The notes under the pieces: generated by a model
What the model saw: only the letters and a program-made list of their open reading frames with translations
Database searches by the model: none
Told to the model about the DNA's origin: nothing
Translations under genes and position numbers: made by a program
Part shown: positions 45,788 to 56,945 of the stretch, piece after piece
Layout: each line of letters starts with the position of its first letter
Numbering within the stretch: position 1 is the stretch's first letter
Origin: Talaromyces rugulosus
Taxonomy: Eukaryota > Ascomycota > Eurotiomycetes > Eurotiales > Trichocomaceae
DNA length: 64,000 nt
Reading direction: 5' to 3'
Assembly (NCBI RefSeq): GCF_013368755.1
Contig: NC_049566.1
Coordinates: forward strand, 2,976,001-3,040,000

Positions 45788-47390
45788 TCAACCCTGCAGA
45801 GCCGTCTTGAACTCGTTCACAAATTCCCAGACCTCCGTAAAAGTATTGTACAACGGCGCAGGAGCCGCACGAACGACATCGGGCTGCCTCTTGTCACAGA
45901 TGATTCCAGCATCTTCCAATCGCTGCGAGACGCGATCGAGAAGACCGGGTTTGAGCAACAGACTCAACTGTGCGCCGCGTGCATGCGGGTCTGTCGGTGT
46001 TATGATAGTGAACTGTCTCGTTTCGTCGGTGGTTCCAGCAAGTAACAAATACTCGAGGTACCCAGTTATAGCGAGTGATTTGGCTCTGACTTCAGCAATG
46101 GATGTCTCGTTAAAGACGGATAATGCAGAGCACAACGAAGCCAAATCTACGGCAGACGGATTCGAGACTTGGAATCCGCCGGCGCCAGGAATAGGTTTGA
46201 ATTCTGTATTTTTATATTAGCAGTCTTTTCCATGATGGGACAAAAAAAAAAAAAAAAAAAAAGGAACCGGCGTACTGTTGTCCATATTGAACCTCACTGA
46301 TCGATCGCCACCGTACCAGCCTGCTAAGCGGTTACGAAAGACGGGCTTATCTTCTCCCTGGCTATAATCGACAGTTCCATGTCGCTCATGAACAAACAAG
46401 CCTCCGATTGCACCGGGACCTGCATTGCCGTACTTATACGTGCACCATACTGCAAAGTCGACATTCCAGTCATGCAACTTGACATCTACATTTCCATAGG
46501 CATGTGCAAGATCCCATCCCACCACGAGGCCGCGGGCCTGGGCGTGTGCGGTAATCTTTGGAATGTCAAAGAGCTGCCCGCTATAGTATTGAATTCCGGG
46601 CAGTAAAAGCAATGCGGCATCGGAAGCATGCTCGTCAATAGTCGACAGAATCTTTTCCGTCGAAATGGCATACTCGCCCTCGTTTGGGCCGATCAAGACC
46701 ATGGAGTCTTCAGGATTGCGGCCGTGCCACTTGACTTGTGATTCAATGGCATACTGTATGTCGTTAGTTAGAATCGAACGTTAACCTTTTTTCTCCGCAA
46801 AATCTCATCTTACATGGTCACTAGGAAAGGCCTTCCAGTCAAGCAAAATCTTGTGCTTGGAATCCGTCGGCGTATAAAAACTGGCAAGCAAGTGGTGCAA
46901 ATTCGACGTAAGGGTTCCCATAGCAGCAACCTCTTCTGGAGCAGCACCCACAATCCGTGACATGTCTGCTGCGGCTTGCTCTGACAGAAGCTGCCATTGC
47001 TTCAAGGGCGACCCTTCCAGATCTCTGAAATGGCCGCAAACTCCAATTGACGACCACGTATCGAGGTGTGCCTCGAGATATTTTGCCGTAGCGCGTGGCT
47101 GCAGACCAAGAGAGTTTCCACAGAAATAGATACTAGGTTCTGAAGAAAGGCCTTAAGGCTTGTTAACGAAGAGGAAAGTTTCCAAACGATAGGAAAAGCG
47201 GCATACCTGGCTTCGCTAGTTTTGTGGTCTTCAGGTTAGCCTTCGATGGGATGATGAACTTTTCACGAAATGAGCGCAATGGGTCGGCGCCATCGAGCGA
47301 TTCTGCATACTGTCGACTGGTTGCGTTGCTTGGGAATTTTGAAGGTTCCCTCTGCCCTTCATATGTCGGAACTACCAAACCTGGGGCCAT
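45788..47390 (-). CDS. BNA5: Kynureninase
   Basis: Four exons: 47207-47390, 46814-47139, 46276-46753 and 45788-46203; product 467 residues. This PLP enzyme cleaves kynurenine or 3-hydroxykynurenine to (3-hydroxy)anthranilate and alanine in the tryptophan-to-NAD route. Visible landmarks: [11 protein letters not shown] near the N-terminus, [28 protein letters not shown] with the PLP-ring Asp251, and [12 protein letters not shown] with the Schiff-base Lys277. The C-terminal block GFQVSNPS ... [10 protein letters not shown] is complete. All catalytic residues are present. Its start codon is 561 bases from the divergent IDO start. Intron 3 carries a 21-base A/T homopolymer. Confidence 0.96.
46242..46262. 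repeat. 21-base homopolymer in kynureninase intron 3
   Basis: A-run on the plus strand, T-run in the transcript, within the intron at 46204-46275. Confidence 0.95.
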
Positions 47391-47951
47391 TTTGTATATA
47401 GTCCTGTGGATGTCACCACTTGGAGGGGAAATGTATATACGACTTGGACTTGTATTAGTTCCAGAATTATAATTCCTTTGGCTATGTGAAGAAGAGGCAG
47501 AACCAAACAATTCAAGACATGACTACGTACTTTTCATACAGCCATCGCTTATCACTTGCACCCCACCCAAAAGATATCTCCGTGGTGTTACCCGTATCCG
47601 CTTCCGCTCCCGCTTCCGTGGTGGTAACCGTGTTTTGCCGCCTCAAGCCCTAACGTCTATTATCATAAAAGGATGATGTTTGACGAATGAGGACTGTAGA
47701 ATCGCGTTGGCGGTGCTCTTTGAGTTGCCGAATTATTTGAAAGGTCCGCCAAAGACCGGGTTTAGAAGGCCGGCCATATTATTCCCTTGTGAATGTTCAC
47801 TTTAACTACCCGTAATCCATAACCCATAACCCTTTCCAAACGATAAAATTCGAAAATTCGACCTTACGATCATACGGATATAATCAACCTTGAATATTGA
47901 ATGCACATTTCTTATTCTTCACTACGTCCTTCATCACAAACATCTCCCAAT
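47391..47951. promoter_or_regulatory. Bidirectional promoter of kynureninase and IDO
   Basis: 561 bases between divergent start codons of two enzymes of one pathway. It contains CCGTGGTGTTACC at 47580-47592 and CCGTGGTGGTAACC at 47616-47629, same strand, 36 bases apart. CCG-type half-sites are what Zn2Cys6 proteins usually bind, and one such regulator lies next to kynureninase. The binding role is inference. Confidence 0.55.
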
Positions 47952-49487
47952 ATGTTGGAATCGTCACACATATCCCTCGACGAGTTCGGCGTCTCATTGC
48001 ATAATGGCTTTTTGCCCAGTGAACAGCCCCTGCGGCGACTTTCAGATCCTTATTATGCCCCATGGGAAGCAGTTATGACAGACTTGCCAGCACTTATACA
48101 AACGGAACGCATCCGACAAGAAGTGTTGAGCTTACCCGTGCTTTCGACAGAAAAGCTCAACCAGGAAGCCGAGTGGCAACGAGCATATCTTATCCTTGCG
48201 TTTTTAACACATGCCTACATTTGGGGCGGAACACAACCTGAAGGTGTTAGTTTTCTTTAAAGAAAAGTCCTGGTAATACCCGAGCTAACCCCTGATGACC
48301 ATCAATAGGTACTCCCACCTCCTATTACAAGCCCCTTTCTGCAAGTCTGTGATCGCTTGGAACTGCCTCCCTGTGCGACATATGCAGCCCTGAACCTCTG
48401 GAATTTTGCTTCGACGACTGGAGGCGAGGTAGATCTCACCAACCCGGACAACCTTGTACTCGTCAACTCTCTCACCAATACCGACGATGAGCGCTGGTTC
48501 CTGGTCATATCTGTCGCGATGGAAGCATGCGGCGCCAAAATGATTCCGCTGATTTTAAATGGAATCAACGCCGCGGGGATTGACGATAGAGATAGCGTCG
48601 TTCGAATCCTGAATGGGATGACGGCCTGCATAGACGAGTTGGGTTGCTTGCTAGAGAGAATGTACGAGAGAAACCGGCCCACAGTATTTTACCACCAAAT
48701 TCGTCCATTGTTGGCAGGATCCAAGAACATGGCTGGTGCGGGATTGCCAAATGGTGTTTTTTATGATGTTGGGGACGGTAAGGGAAACTGGCGTCAGTAT
48801 AGCGGTGGAAGCAATGCGCAAAGCTCATTGATTCAAATGTTTGATATTGCTTTGGGCATTGAGCATATCGCCAGTGGCGAGGTTGCAAATAAGGAAGCTG
48901 GACATAGGGCGTTCATGAAGGTATGTCAACCTCTCTCTCGAGTAGTATCAATCAGTGTTGGCTGACTGATGACGGGCTTGTAGGAAATGAGAAACTACAT
49001 GCCCGGTCCCCATCGCCGGTTTCTTGAATATCTTGGGAAGATCACCAACATTCGGACATACGCCATGAGTCTCCCCGCGTCTTCTGACGTGAGACAGGCC
49101 TATAACATGGTTGTCATGAAACTGGGTGGCTTTCGCGATAAGCACATTCAGATAGTCACCAGATATGTCATCAATCCAGCAAAACAGTCCCGCATGCGAC
49201 AAAACGACAAAGCCGTGTCTGGTTCTGTCCAGAGAGTGAATTTGGCTTCAGCCACGTCACGATCTACTGAAAGCGTTAATTCTATCTCATCGACGTCGCC
49301 AGAGCTGTCAGTCAAGTCAGCAGCAAGCTCGATAACTTCGGTTTCTGACTCCGAGGTCTCGGAGCAGCCCTCTTTTACAGAAATCAGTGAAGACAGGATC
49401 TTTTATGGAACTGGTGGTACTGCCTTGATACCTTTTCTGAAGGCAACGAGAGACGAGACTAAAGCTGCAGCTCGGTATGTTGATTAA
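47952..49487 (+). CDS. BNA2: Indoleamine 2,3-dioxygenase
   Basis: Exons 47952-48245, 48309-48920 and 48984-49487; product 469 residues. The heme enzyme oxidises tryptophan to N-formylkynurenine, the first step of the kynurenine pathway. Family signatures: FGVSLHNGFLP and PYYAPWE near the start, LILAFLTHAYIWGG, WRQYSGGSNAQSSLIQMFD (signature 1) and RNYMPGPHRRFLEYL (signature 2 region). A Ser-rich insertion of about 60 residues precedes the last block FYGTGGTALIPFLKATRDETKAA, which is common in fungal IDOs. The ATG at 47952 is preferred because family homology begins there; an in-frame ATG at 47901 would add 17 residues. Confidence 0.96.
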
Positions 49488-49812
49488 TATTGTTGTGGCA
49501 TTGTAGCAGGCGAATTAAATCCATCGTGTAACGAAATAAAGAAACTTAGAATAATCAATATTATAAATCTTTTTTTTAAATAAAGAAAACATGAAAAGCA
49601 CCAGAAATGTTGCTGTGGAAGACGAAAGAAGAAAGCAGCAGTTCAAGCCTTCTAGCGGCCTTCTAGAAGGAACAGCAGAGCTCCCGCGCACGGACGCCCG
49701 ACTCGCCATCTCCGGCCGTCGCTTCGCTTCTCCTCCGCCGTCCTCTTCCCCTGCTCAACGCCACGTTACGACAACTCGCCATAGGTTTTTGTCGTTTTGT
49801 TTCCCCCTCAAG
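49488..49812. other. Intergenic region
   Basis: 325 bases with the 3' region of IDO and the promoter and 5' leader of the CCDC47-like gene. No gene seen. Confidence 0.6.
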
Positions 49813-51315
49813 ATGGCCGACGTTTTCAAGAACATATTCGGTGGTGCTGCCCCATCTGGCGCTTCCCAGGGCGACGATGGTAGGTGCTCTCCTAAATTTC
49901 TGCCCTTTTCCCGCAAATGAATCAATCAATCATTGGCAAGCCGATATCGATCCAATTGACTAATACCCAATCGCTATGCAGATTTCGCCGATTTTGCCGG
50001 TGCCCCTGACCCAGTGCCTGTCCCTCTGACAACGTCCGGATTTGCTCCAGACGCTGCCATAACCGGAGGTGCCAACGCTCCCTTTACCAAGTGGTATCGC
50101 GTTTGGGAGCGGACGAGCCCGAGCGATTTCTGGCAAGAGGCATTCGTTCTTCCATTCCTCATCTTTATCATCGCATTCCACTTCTGGGGCACGCGCAAGA
50201 ACAGGAGAAAGGCCAAGGCATGGGCGATTTCTCATTCTCCCGTGCTCCAGAGCGAATTCGCGGTGGTTGGGTACAGCGGTATCGCCCATGGGGCTTCGAC
50301 TGAGGGTGTTGAATCCGAGCTCGTCGACCCCGAGAAGTTGTTGAAGGAGAAGACCGCGCAGGAGTTTCAGTCCTATGCAACTGGTCGCCAGAACATCGCT
50401 TTCCTAGACGTGTCTATCAAGCTTGTCAAGCGATACAACCCGATCGTTTTCATCGTGGACACCGTCTTGGGCCTTTTCTTCGAGAGCTTCCCCCCACCAG
50501 TTGAGCGGGTCGAGTCCACTCTGTATACTTTCGATGGCAAGGAGAAGGACCTCGTCCCCGCGCCAGCTGGAGACGCTTCCTCGATCAAGGCCCCCAATTC
50601 TACTTATGATGGATTTATCTGGGCTATCGTGCACAAAAACGCCATGCGCCGACTCCGTGTTGACCGATACGATGCCTCGATCACCTTTACCAAGGAAAAC
50701 CCCAAGCTCCCCAGCTGGGTTACCGTGATGACCGAGAGTGCCGAGATTACCGATCTCCTCCTCACGCCCGCATTGATCAAGGCTATTGAAGAAGCCGGTG
50801 ACGATCTCGAGTATTTGATCATTAGCGACCAGCCTGTCGACAGGCCTGTCAAGTGCGTTTTCCCCTTTTTTTTTTTTTTTTTTTTTTATCTCTCTCCTGC
50901 TTTTCTCCAGTAAAAGCAAACTAACAAATTGCTTAAAACAAACAGACTCGAAGAAACAGTACCCAAAAAGCGAATCCAGCTATCCCTCCGCCTCCCCTCA
51001 GGCGGCTACGAATCCACTCTCGCTCTGTACCGCTACTTCCTGCGTCTCCCCGACACCCTCGTCTCGTCTGCGCACTTCCGTCCCGAAGTCTCACGCAAAC
51101 TGCGCAACACCCGCGACGAAGAGATTCGCCGCCTGCGCAAGCTCGACGAAGAAGAGAAAGCCGAAGAGCGCAAGATTGCCGCAGAGAAGATTAAAAAGGA
51201 TGAGCGCGAGCGTGTGTTGCGTGGTATGAGTGCGGAAGAGCAGAGGAAGTATCTTGAGAGGGAGAAGGAGAAGGAGCAGAGGAAGTTGTTGAAGAAGAGT
51301 TCTCGACGGGGGTAG
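49813..51315 (+). CDS. CCDC47-family ER membrane protein (DUF1682)
   Basis: Exons 49813-49879, 49982-50852 and 50946-51315; product 435 residues. One membrane segment (FVLPFLIFIIAFHFWG) follows an acidic luminal-type N-terminus. The large conserved domain contains WAISHSPVLQSEFAVVGY, FQSYATGRQNI and TYDGFIWAIVHKNAMRRLRVDRYD. The C-terminus is a highly charged coiled coil (EEIRRLRKLDEEEKAEERK ...) ending in basic residues. Animal CCDC47 is part of the PAT complex at the ER translocon, aiding insertion and folding of multipass membrane proteins; the same role in fungi is inference. The second intron (93 bases) contains a 22-base T-run at 50866-50887. Confidence 0.9.
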
Positions 51316-51642
51316 AATTTTTTCTTCTTTCTTCTTCTTTTCTCTGGGAGAGTAGAATCTTAATGTTTATTTTAAAACGCTGGGGAGGAGGAATGGTGGG
51401 TTTTATTTTTTGTCTTCTTATTGTATAATCATAAAATGAACGAAATGTTTGTCCTGCTGGGTTTGATATTGGCAAAAGTGTTGAATTCATGGTTTCATGT
51501 CAAAAAGAGAAGAGACTGCCGGCACATCAAGTGCATATTAATTAATAATATGTCATGAGAGAAAAAAAAAACTACAAACGAAAAGACTGAAAAAGGAGAA
51601 GCATGGAAGCATAAAGTCGTGTAAGCCCAAGGCCATTATCAT
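51316..51642. other. Convergent intergenic region
   Basis: 3' regions of the CCDC47-like and IPK1 genes. No gene seen. Confidence 0.6.
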
Positions 51643-52793
51643 CTATCTACGTGACCAACTCAAAGCACATTCGCTATTCATTTGCAGCTGGCTTGGGTTT
51701 TCTCCCATATACCATCCTTCTTGAATGAGTCGGGTTTCAAGAGTCCGCCAGTAAGCTGATTTGCCGCTTGCTGCGGTTTTTAGGTCAAGATCTCCGAGGC
51801 GTACTTCAATGGGACTCTGACCCGGGGGTATCTATTTTCTTCTATTAGTTGCCTTTTTTTTTGCTTCTTTTCGAAAGCAGGGTGAGGATGTAGGCATACC
51901 TTGACGTAAACAGTGCAGTCTCGTAGAGTCATCCCGAGGGACATCTCTCTTGAATGTGCCGCTGGACCATGAAGCCCGACTTCGTTGTGTGAGAGTTGCA
52001 GTGAGACAAGCTTCTTCAGTGTTGGGTGATGATAGAGAGCTTTGGCAATACGGATCTGATCGGAGCGGCCCTTGAAGATTCGCATGGCCCATTGGACGTC
52101 TTCTATTTTGTCTGATATCAAGTCTAGGGGACAAAACGTCACCTTAGGCTCTAAGAGTGACGACGGTGGTGCTGTTGCTACTGTTTTGCAGCTGCTATCT
52201 GCATTTTTCATATCGCGTAGTGCGCACGTACGACATCGTTTCGCACCAACTGGGGCAGATGGAGATGGTACAAGCCATTTGGGTTTCAATTCGGCGACAG
52301 TAGCTGTTGGATCGGCAAAGTTGGTCATGTCCGTGATGAGCATGCCAAAGGGTTCATTGGTAGCGAGGAAGACGCCATGGCGAGCTGACGGTCGTTTCCC
52401 TAGTTTTTCGCTGAGACGCAACTGTTCGTTGCAACGCTGGATAACTGCTGGTGGTATTCTCACGAGGATCTGATCGACCAGATCCTCAGGCCGAAATAAG
52501 TGCCGGATTAAAGTGTTAAAGTTGTTGGCAGTATCCCGATATGGAAGACCAAACTGAACATCCTTTCTTAGACGAAGTAGGTTTCCACAAAGCCGCTGCT
52601 GGAATTGTAAAGAATCCTTAATCTCTGTTGGAGGAGGCGTATTGTCGCCATAGTATTCAATCTCTGACGGTGGCACCTCGGATAACGGCAGGGTAATGCG
52701 GTATACCACGTTGGCACCTCCCTCAGCGAGATATTGCAGCTGAGCATCTTTTGGTAGATCCAGTCCATACCCCGAAGCCATTGGTAAGACCAT
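51643..52793 (-). CDS. IPK1: Inositol-pentakisphosphate 2-kinase
   Basis: Exons 51900-52793 and 51643-51831 with a 68-base intron; product 360 residues. It converts InsP5 to phytate (InsP6), used in mRNA export and Pho signalling. The N-terminal QYLAEGGANVVYRI is the family nucleotide-binding motif. VAELKPKWLVPSPSAPVGAKRCRTCALR contains the conserved KPKW and the CRTC cysteines, followed by CPLDL. The second exon encodes IEVRLGDLDLKTAASGKSAYWRTLE, the conserved C-terminal motif with catalytic/metal Asp residues in GDLDLK. Reading through the intron keeps an open frame to 51780 but loses that motif, so the spliced model is preferred. Confidence 0.93.
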
Positions 52794-53957
52794 GATACTG
52801 AAAGCAGGCGAGCGATCGAAATGGACAAGAAACAAATACTCCACAGGAAGAAAAGCCAATGCAGGGAAATTTTATACCCCTGTACTGATGCAACGAACAA
52901 AAGCAACTATTCCTAGCAGATCTGCACCTTGTTATGAGATCAGTCAACAAAACGACGAAACTTTAGCATGCAGGCTGAGAAACAAAGGCTTAAATGCAAT
53001 TTGTATAAGGAAAAAAAAAAAAAAAAACAAAAAACACAAATAGCCTCCCAAAAAGAACGCACGAAAAGAGCGAAACACAGGTGCCGAGGATTATTTGAAA
53101 AGAAAAGAATAGATATTATGGAAGCCTGGGTGTAGACAGCTGTTGTCCCACGATCAACTCGAGGCGATCAGCAGTCGACCAGTGATATCGCCAACGGGGC
53201 GGCGTGGATGATGCAGCTATCCGCACAACGCACCCAACCAGGACCGCGGAGCTAAGAAGACCCCTGGCTTAGCCTGGCGAGTAGATCTATGCGGGGTCGG
53301 TCTGACTGGTCAGACAAACAGATGGGCAAAAACCTGGCCGTGTCACAGGGGTGTGTGGTTGTTTTTCGCCGGCTGGAGGATAATAATAAACCAACCAGGA
53401 GGGACAGACCACAAAGAATGCAGGAATTATCCCTGCTGTTATAGCAGCAAGCAGACTCAGCCCGTCGGCGTCGTCCGGCCAGAGCAGCAGCCAGCAGCTC
53501 AAAAAACGATAAACGATGGGACAAAGCCACGATCTGAGCGCGCACACGATCAGCTGATCTGAGTAAGACTGCTTTGCCCTGCCAGGCTGTAAAATCGAGG
53601 CAAAACCGGATTGGCTGGTGTATGAGAAGGTCGATACTGGGATACTGTGGCGGGTGTTGTCTCGATGCGAAATGCGTAAATTGTGGATGATGCGACGCAG
53701 TGTTGTTTTCTGGAAGAGGGGGATGAAGTCTTTGGTATAGGTGAAAAAGAAACAAGCGTTGTCTGTTGTTGTTGTTGTTTGTTGTAGTCGTTCGTCGTGC
53801 TTGCCCCGCTTGCATCATTGACGACCACTACTACTACTACCACCGCTGTCAACCACGCAACATCAAACCACAACCATAAGCCCCCGCTATCTGCATTTTC
53901 ATGCCACTGACCAGAACTGGAAATACTTTTTGCGATAACCAGCCAGTATCAGGACTC
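52794..53957. promoter_or_regulatory. Divergent intergenic region, IPK1/ECM15-like
   Basis: About 1.2 kb. An open frame of 188 codons on the minus strand (53252-53818) is compositionally biased (His/Thr/Asn/Ser runs from low-complexity DNA) and lacks any domain, so it is not called. No gene seen. Confidence 0.5.
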
Positions 53958-54566
53958 ATGGCTTCGACCGGCAGCGACTTTTCGTCTATTGACTCAATCC
54001 CCACCCCCGATCATTGCACCGCCGACTTCTGCTTGATTCCTGTAAACCGCCTCACTTTCTTTTGCATAGTCAATTGAGCTTTTTTTTTTTTTATCTAACT
54101 CAATGTGTGTTCTCATGCAGATCGGAACAAGTTCCGCGTCTGTCTCCGCGCAGATCGCCGACGTCCAGAGGTTGGTCGAGAGGTCCGGTCTCAAATATGT
54201 GATGCATTCAGCCGGGACAACCTTAGGTATGCACGGATTTCTTTTTGGGAATAGTGTGAGCGCGTGCGTGTCGACCAGGATTGCTAATCTGACTGCTCGT
54301 GTTTTAGAAGGACCGTGGGACAGGGTGCATCGAGTCATTGGACAGGCCCACACTGTTCTGCATCAGCAGGGTGTGGTTAGGATCCAATCTGATATCCGAA
54401 GCGGTTCAAGGTAAAGTTGACCTGTCTATTTTTTATTTATTTTTTTAACCAAGTATTCTCCGCTTTGTCTTGGCACTAACCATGCGGTGCTGAGTTCAGG
54501 ACGGACAAAATCCAGTCTTTCGAGGACAAGGTAGCTGCTGTCAATAAGTTGTTGGGTAAGGAGTAA
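53958..54566 (+). CDS. ECM15: Ecm15/YqgV-like thiamine-binding-fold protein (UPF0045/DUF77)
   Basis: Four exons: 53958-54041, 54121-54226, 54308-54410 and 54500-54566; product 119 residues with all phases closing. The family is small and ferredoxin-like. The pattern here is HCTADFCLIPIGTSSASVSAQIADVQRLVERSGLKYVMHSAGTTLEGPWDRV, then IGQAHTVLHQQGVVRIQSDIRSGSRTDK and a C-terminal helix EDKVAAVNKLLGK. Bacterial and archaeal homologues form tetramers that bind thiamine or similar ligands; yeast Ecm15 is of unclear role. The conserved IGTSSxSVS and GTTLEGPWD motifs are intact. Confidence 0.92.
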
Positions 54567-54702
54567 TGTAATAATGCCAGTACTGGGTCTATCCAAGACA
54601 AGCCTTGTCGGGTGATTTGATTATTCCAGGTAGATTTCAATTTTGTATAAATCTATAAACAAGGACCAAAACAGTCATTATAATCATTCATCTAGGCCGA
54701 GA

Positions 54703-54882
54703 TCAAACCCCATTCCAGGAAAAAGAAATCAACACCAATGCTATGCAAAACGGAGAAGCCAGGTAAACAGACGCTGCAGACGTGCCAGTCGCAGACAAAG
54801 TTGGAGATTCAGTGGGCGAGCTAGAGGTCGATGCCCCCTCCGAGGATGCTTTCCCAGTTGCCGCCGGCCCAGATCCAGTTGC
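54703..54882 (-). CDS. Alternative last exon of the PLC-like gene encoding a GPI-signal-like tail
   Basis: Sixty codons open in the frame reached after splicing 54883-54937. They encode a Ser/Thr/Ala-rich linker (SSSPTESPTLSATGTSAAS) and a terminal hydrophobic stretch (LASPFCIALVLISFSW), the layout of a GPI attachment signal. The overlap with the terminal part of the main frame means that only one of the two C-termini is made per transcript. Inference from frame and splice signals. Confidence 0.45.
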   Translation of the reverse strand, partial: ATGSGPAATGKASSEGASTSSSPTESPTLSATGTSAASVYLASPFCIALVLISFSWNGV

Positions 54883-56072
54883 CTGTGCTCGGGTTAGCGC
54901 CACTCTTTGCCTCTTTTGCGAGATCGATTAAGCCCACGTAGGTGCCACTGCTGGTAGTGGTGCTGCTGCTGCTGGCCTCGGTATTGGTACCGGGAACGGG
55001 GGTACGGCCACTTGCGTTGGTCACGTTGTTCAGTTTGTCCACGGTGTCGATGGCAGGTCCCTTGTCGAAAAAGTCAACTAGGATAAAGGCAGGTTGCCGT
55101 CCGTAGGCGTCCTTGCACTCGTTTGCAGCAGTGAGCAGGTTGCCGGTGCCGCTTTGTCCATTCGTTGTGTTGGCTGCGTCCGAATTGGGCTCCACGATTC
55201 CGAGGCCGATGTCCTGGTCAAGGAAATGGTTCATAAAGGGAAGACGGTTAGAAGACAGCGCGCTTGCAGTGTCTCCTTGCACGGAACTTGGACGGTCTGG
55301 CTTGCAGGAGAAGTTTGATGCCGTTGTGACCTCGTACGGATTCTCCCAGATATATGTAAACTCGTCCATCAGATACGTAGCACCGGTGTTTGAGGACAAG
55401 GAGGCCACAAAGGTCATGAGCCGGGTATTATCAGAAATGAGTTCTTGCAGGGTGGGCCATGACGTTGTTGCACTCGTCGACGAGGGTTTATAAGCGTAGG
55501 ACGTGAGTTTCGCCGCTTCGAAGATCGTGTTGAGGTCCGAGGCAGATGCGCCGTTGTTTACAAGAAGAACAGTCACCACTAAGAACCGACAAACGAGTCA
55601 GCTTCACATTATCTCTCGGGAGTGAGTAGAACAGCATTACCATCATTGGGATTGTTGTCAAGCCAGGTCTTGATCTCAGACAACCACGCTTCCAAGGTAC
55701 CAGCATCCAGCAAGCTGCAACTAGTATGGCAAAGGTGCCACTCATTATCGTTCTGGTGTATTTGACCCGTTACCAAGCGGACGCCGGCGGACAGCTGGAC
55801 GGTTGTGTTGTAGTACCTAACGAGGCCGTCAGCGCACTGAAACGCCTTGTGAAAGCCCGAGACTGCGATACTCACTGGTTCCCTGCTACGGAGTAAGAGG
55901 TCGACGAATCTCTAAGAAACGGACTGTCGTGGGCTCCGAGGTGGGTAATATCTCCCCATGATTTGCTGCACAGGTCCGGAGAGTTGTTGCAGACGGTTGT
56001 GCTTCGCTGCGCGAGCTCTGACGAGGCGAGCACTGCAGGAACGAAGAATGAGAGCAGTTTGAGCGCATGCAT
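54821..56072 (-). CDS. Secreted PI-PLC-like phosphodiesterase-fold protein
   Basis: Exons 55876-56072, 55641-55816 and 54821-55578; product 376 residues. A signal peptide (MHALKLLSFFVPAVLASSE) is followed by a PLC-like TIM-barrel: WGDITHLGAHDSPF with the catalytic-type His, LSAGVRLVTGQIH, then WHLCHTSCSLLDAGTLEAWL. Later ADLNTIF and YLMDEFTYIWENPYEVT blocks fit fungal PLC-like phosphodiesterases. It has several N-glycosylation sites. The reading frame given ends NWESILGGGIDL. If a 55-base segment (54883-54937, GTGGGC...GCTAAC...CACAG) is removed as an intron, the protein instead continues in another frame to a stop at 54703 and ends in a Ser/Thr-rich stretch plus a hydrophobic tail typical of GPI-anchored proteins (397 residues). 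Substrate unknown. Confidence 0.85.
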
Positions 56073-56945
56073 CGTGAAAGGATCCTGAAGTCGAGCAGCT
56101 TGCGTTCTGGGTGACTTGGTTATCGGACCACACGTAGAAAAGAGCGCATTCGTTCAATAATTTGTGGCAGTGGAAACGTTTGTTGAGTACAGGCGACAGG
56201 AACTCTGCGGTCAGTAATAATAAGAATAGCAGAGCGACCCCTGATGTTGATCGGTCCGGCAAAAGAAAAGAGTGAAGAATAAAGCAATGATTGACAGTTG
56301 TTGCGTTGGTTAAATTATCCTTGTTGACAGGACATTGATCAGCGCACGGCCCGTGTCTCACATTTCTGATACAGTCTGGTCTCCCCAGTCAAATTCCCAT
56401 GAATAATAACAATGTATTATTCTAGGCCGATTGGCAGGCAAACACGACATGCTAAGAATAGGGCTGGCTTAGCGACCGCGTCGGGGCCCTACGCAGCCTC
56501 GAAGGAGTCGTCAGCTAGTTGACTTGACGGGGCGAGGCCCCGCAGCCCGCTGTTGCTGCGCCTCTATACAGTTGTTGTCGCAAGTACCGTGGTTATATTT
56601 GTTTGATTTGAAAATATTATCGGTTCTCATTATTCATATCTAGTACGACAAATGTCCTAGCTATCACGTAGAGATAGTCAAAGTACATCTGGTGAGTGTA
56701 TTTGAATATCTCAACTTGAATATCTCAACTAGTACTGCCTTCTTCAGCTCCTAGCTGGGACTGCAGATAATAACAAGTCCCCATGGTAGCTCGAGCGCGT
56801 ATCGTCGCTGCCAGATGGCGACCGAGGTCCCTGCAGGTCGATTATCTGGTCTGAGGTGAGACGATACGATGTCGAAGCGTCGAAAGCCGTGCGACATCCC
56901 TTCCAAGATTCAGGTCTTAAAATCATCTAAGCTTGCTTTGCATGA
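56073..56945. promoter_or_regulatory. Upstream region of the PLC-like gene
   Basis: 873 bases including the PLC-like promoter and the 3' region of YAF9. It contains a GC-rich patch around 56470-56560 and a short direct repeat TGAATATCTCAACT near 56704-56731. No gene seen. Confidence 0.5.

Noticed and set aside
51780..51899. Read-through C-terminus of IPK1 ending at 51780
   Set aside because: The spliced alternative restores the conserved IEVRLGDLDLKTA motif, so the read-through tail is an artefact of retaining the intron.
53252..53818. 188-codon minus-strand open frame between IPK1 and ECM15
   Set aside because: Starts with Thr/Asn runs from a CAA-type repeat, is His/Ser/Arg-biased, and has no domain, so it is likely chance in a promoter region.
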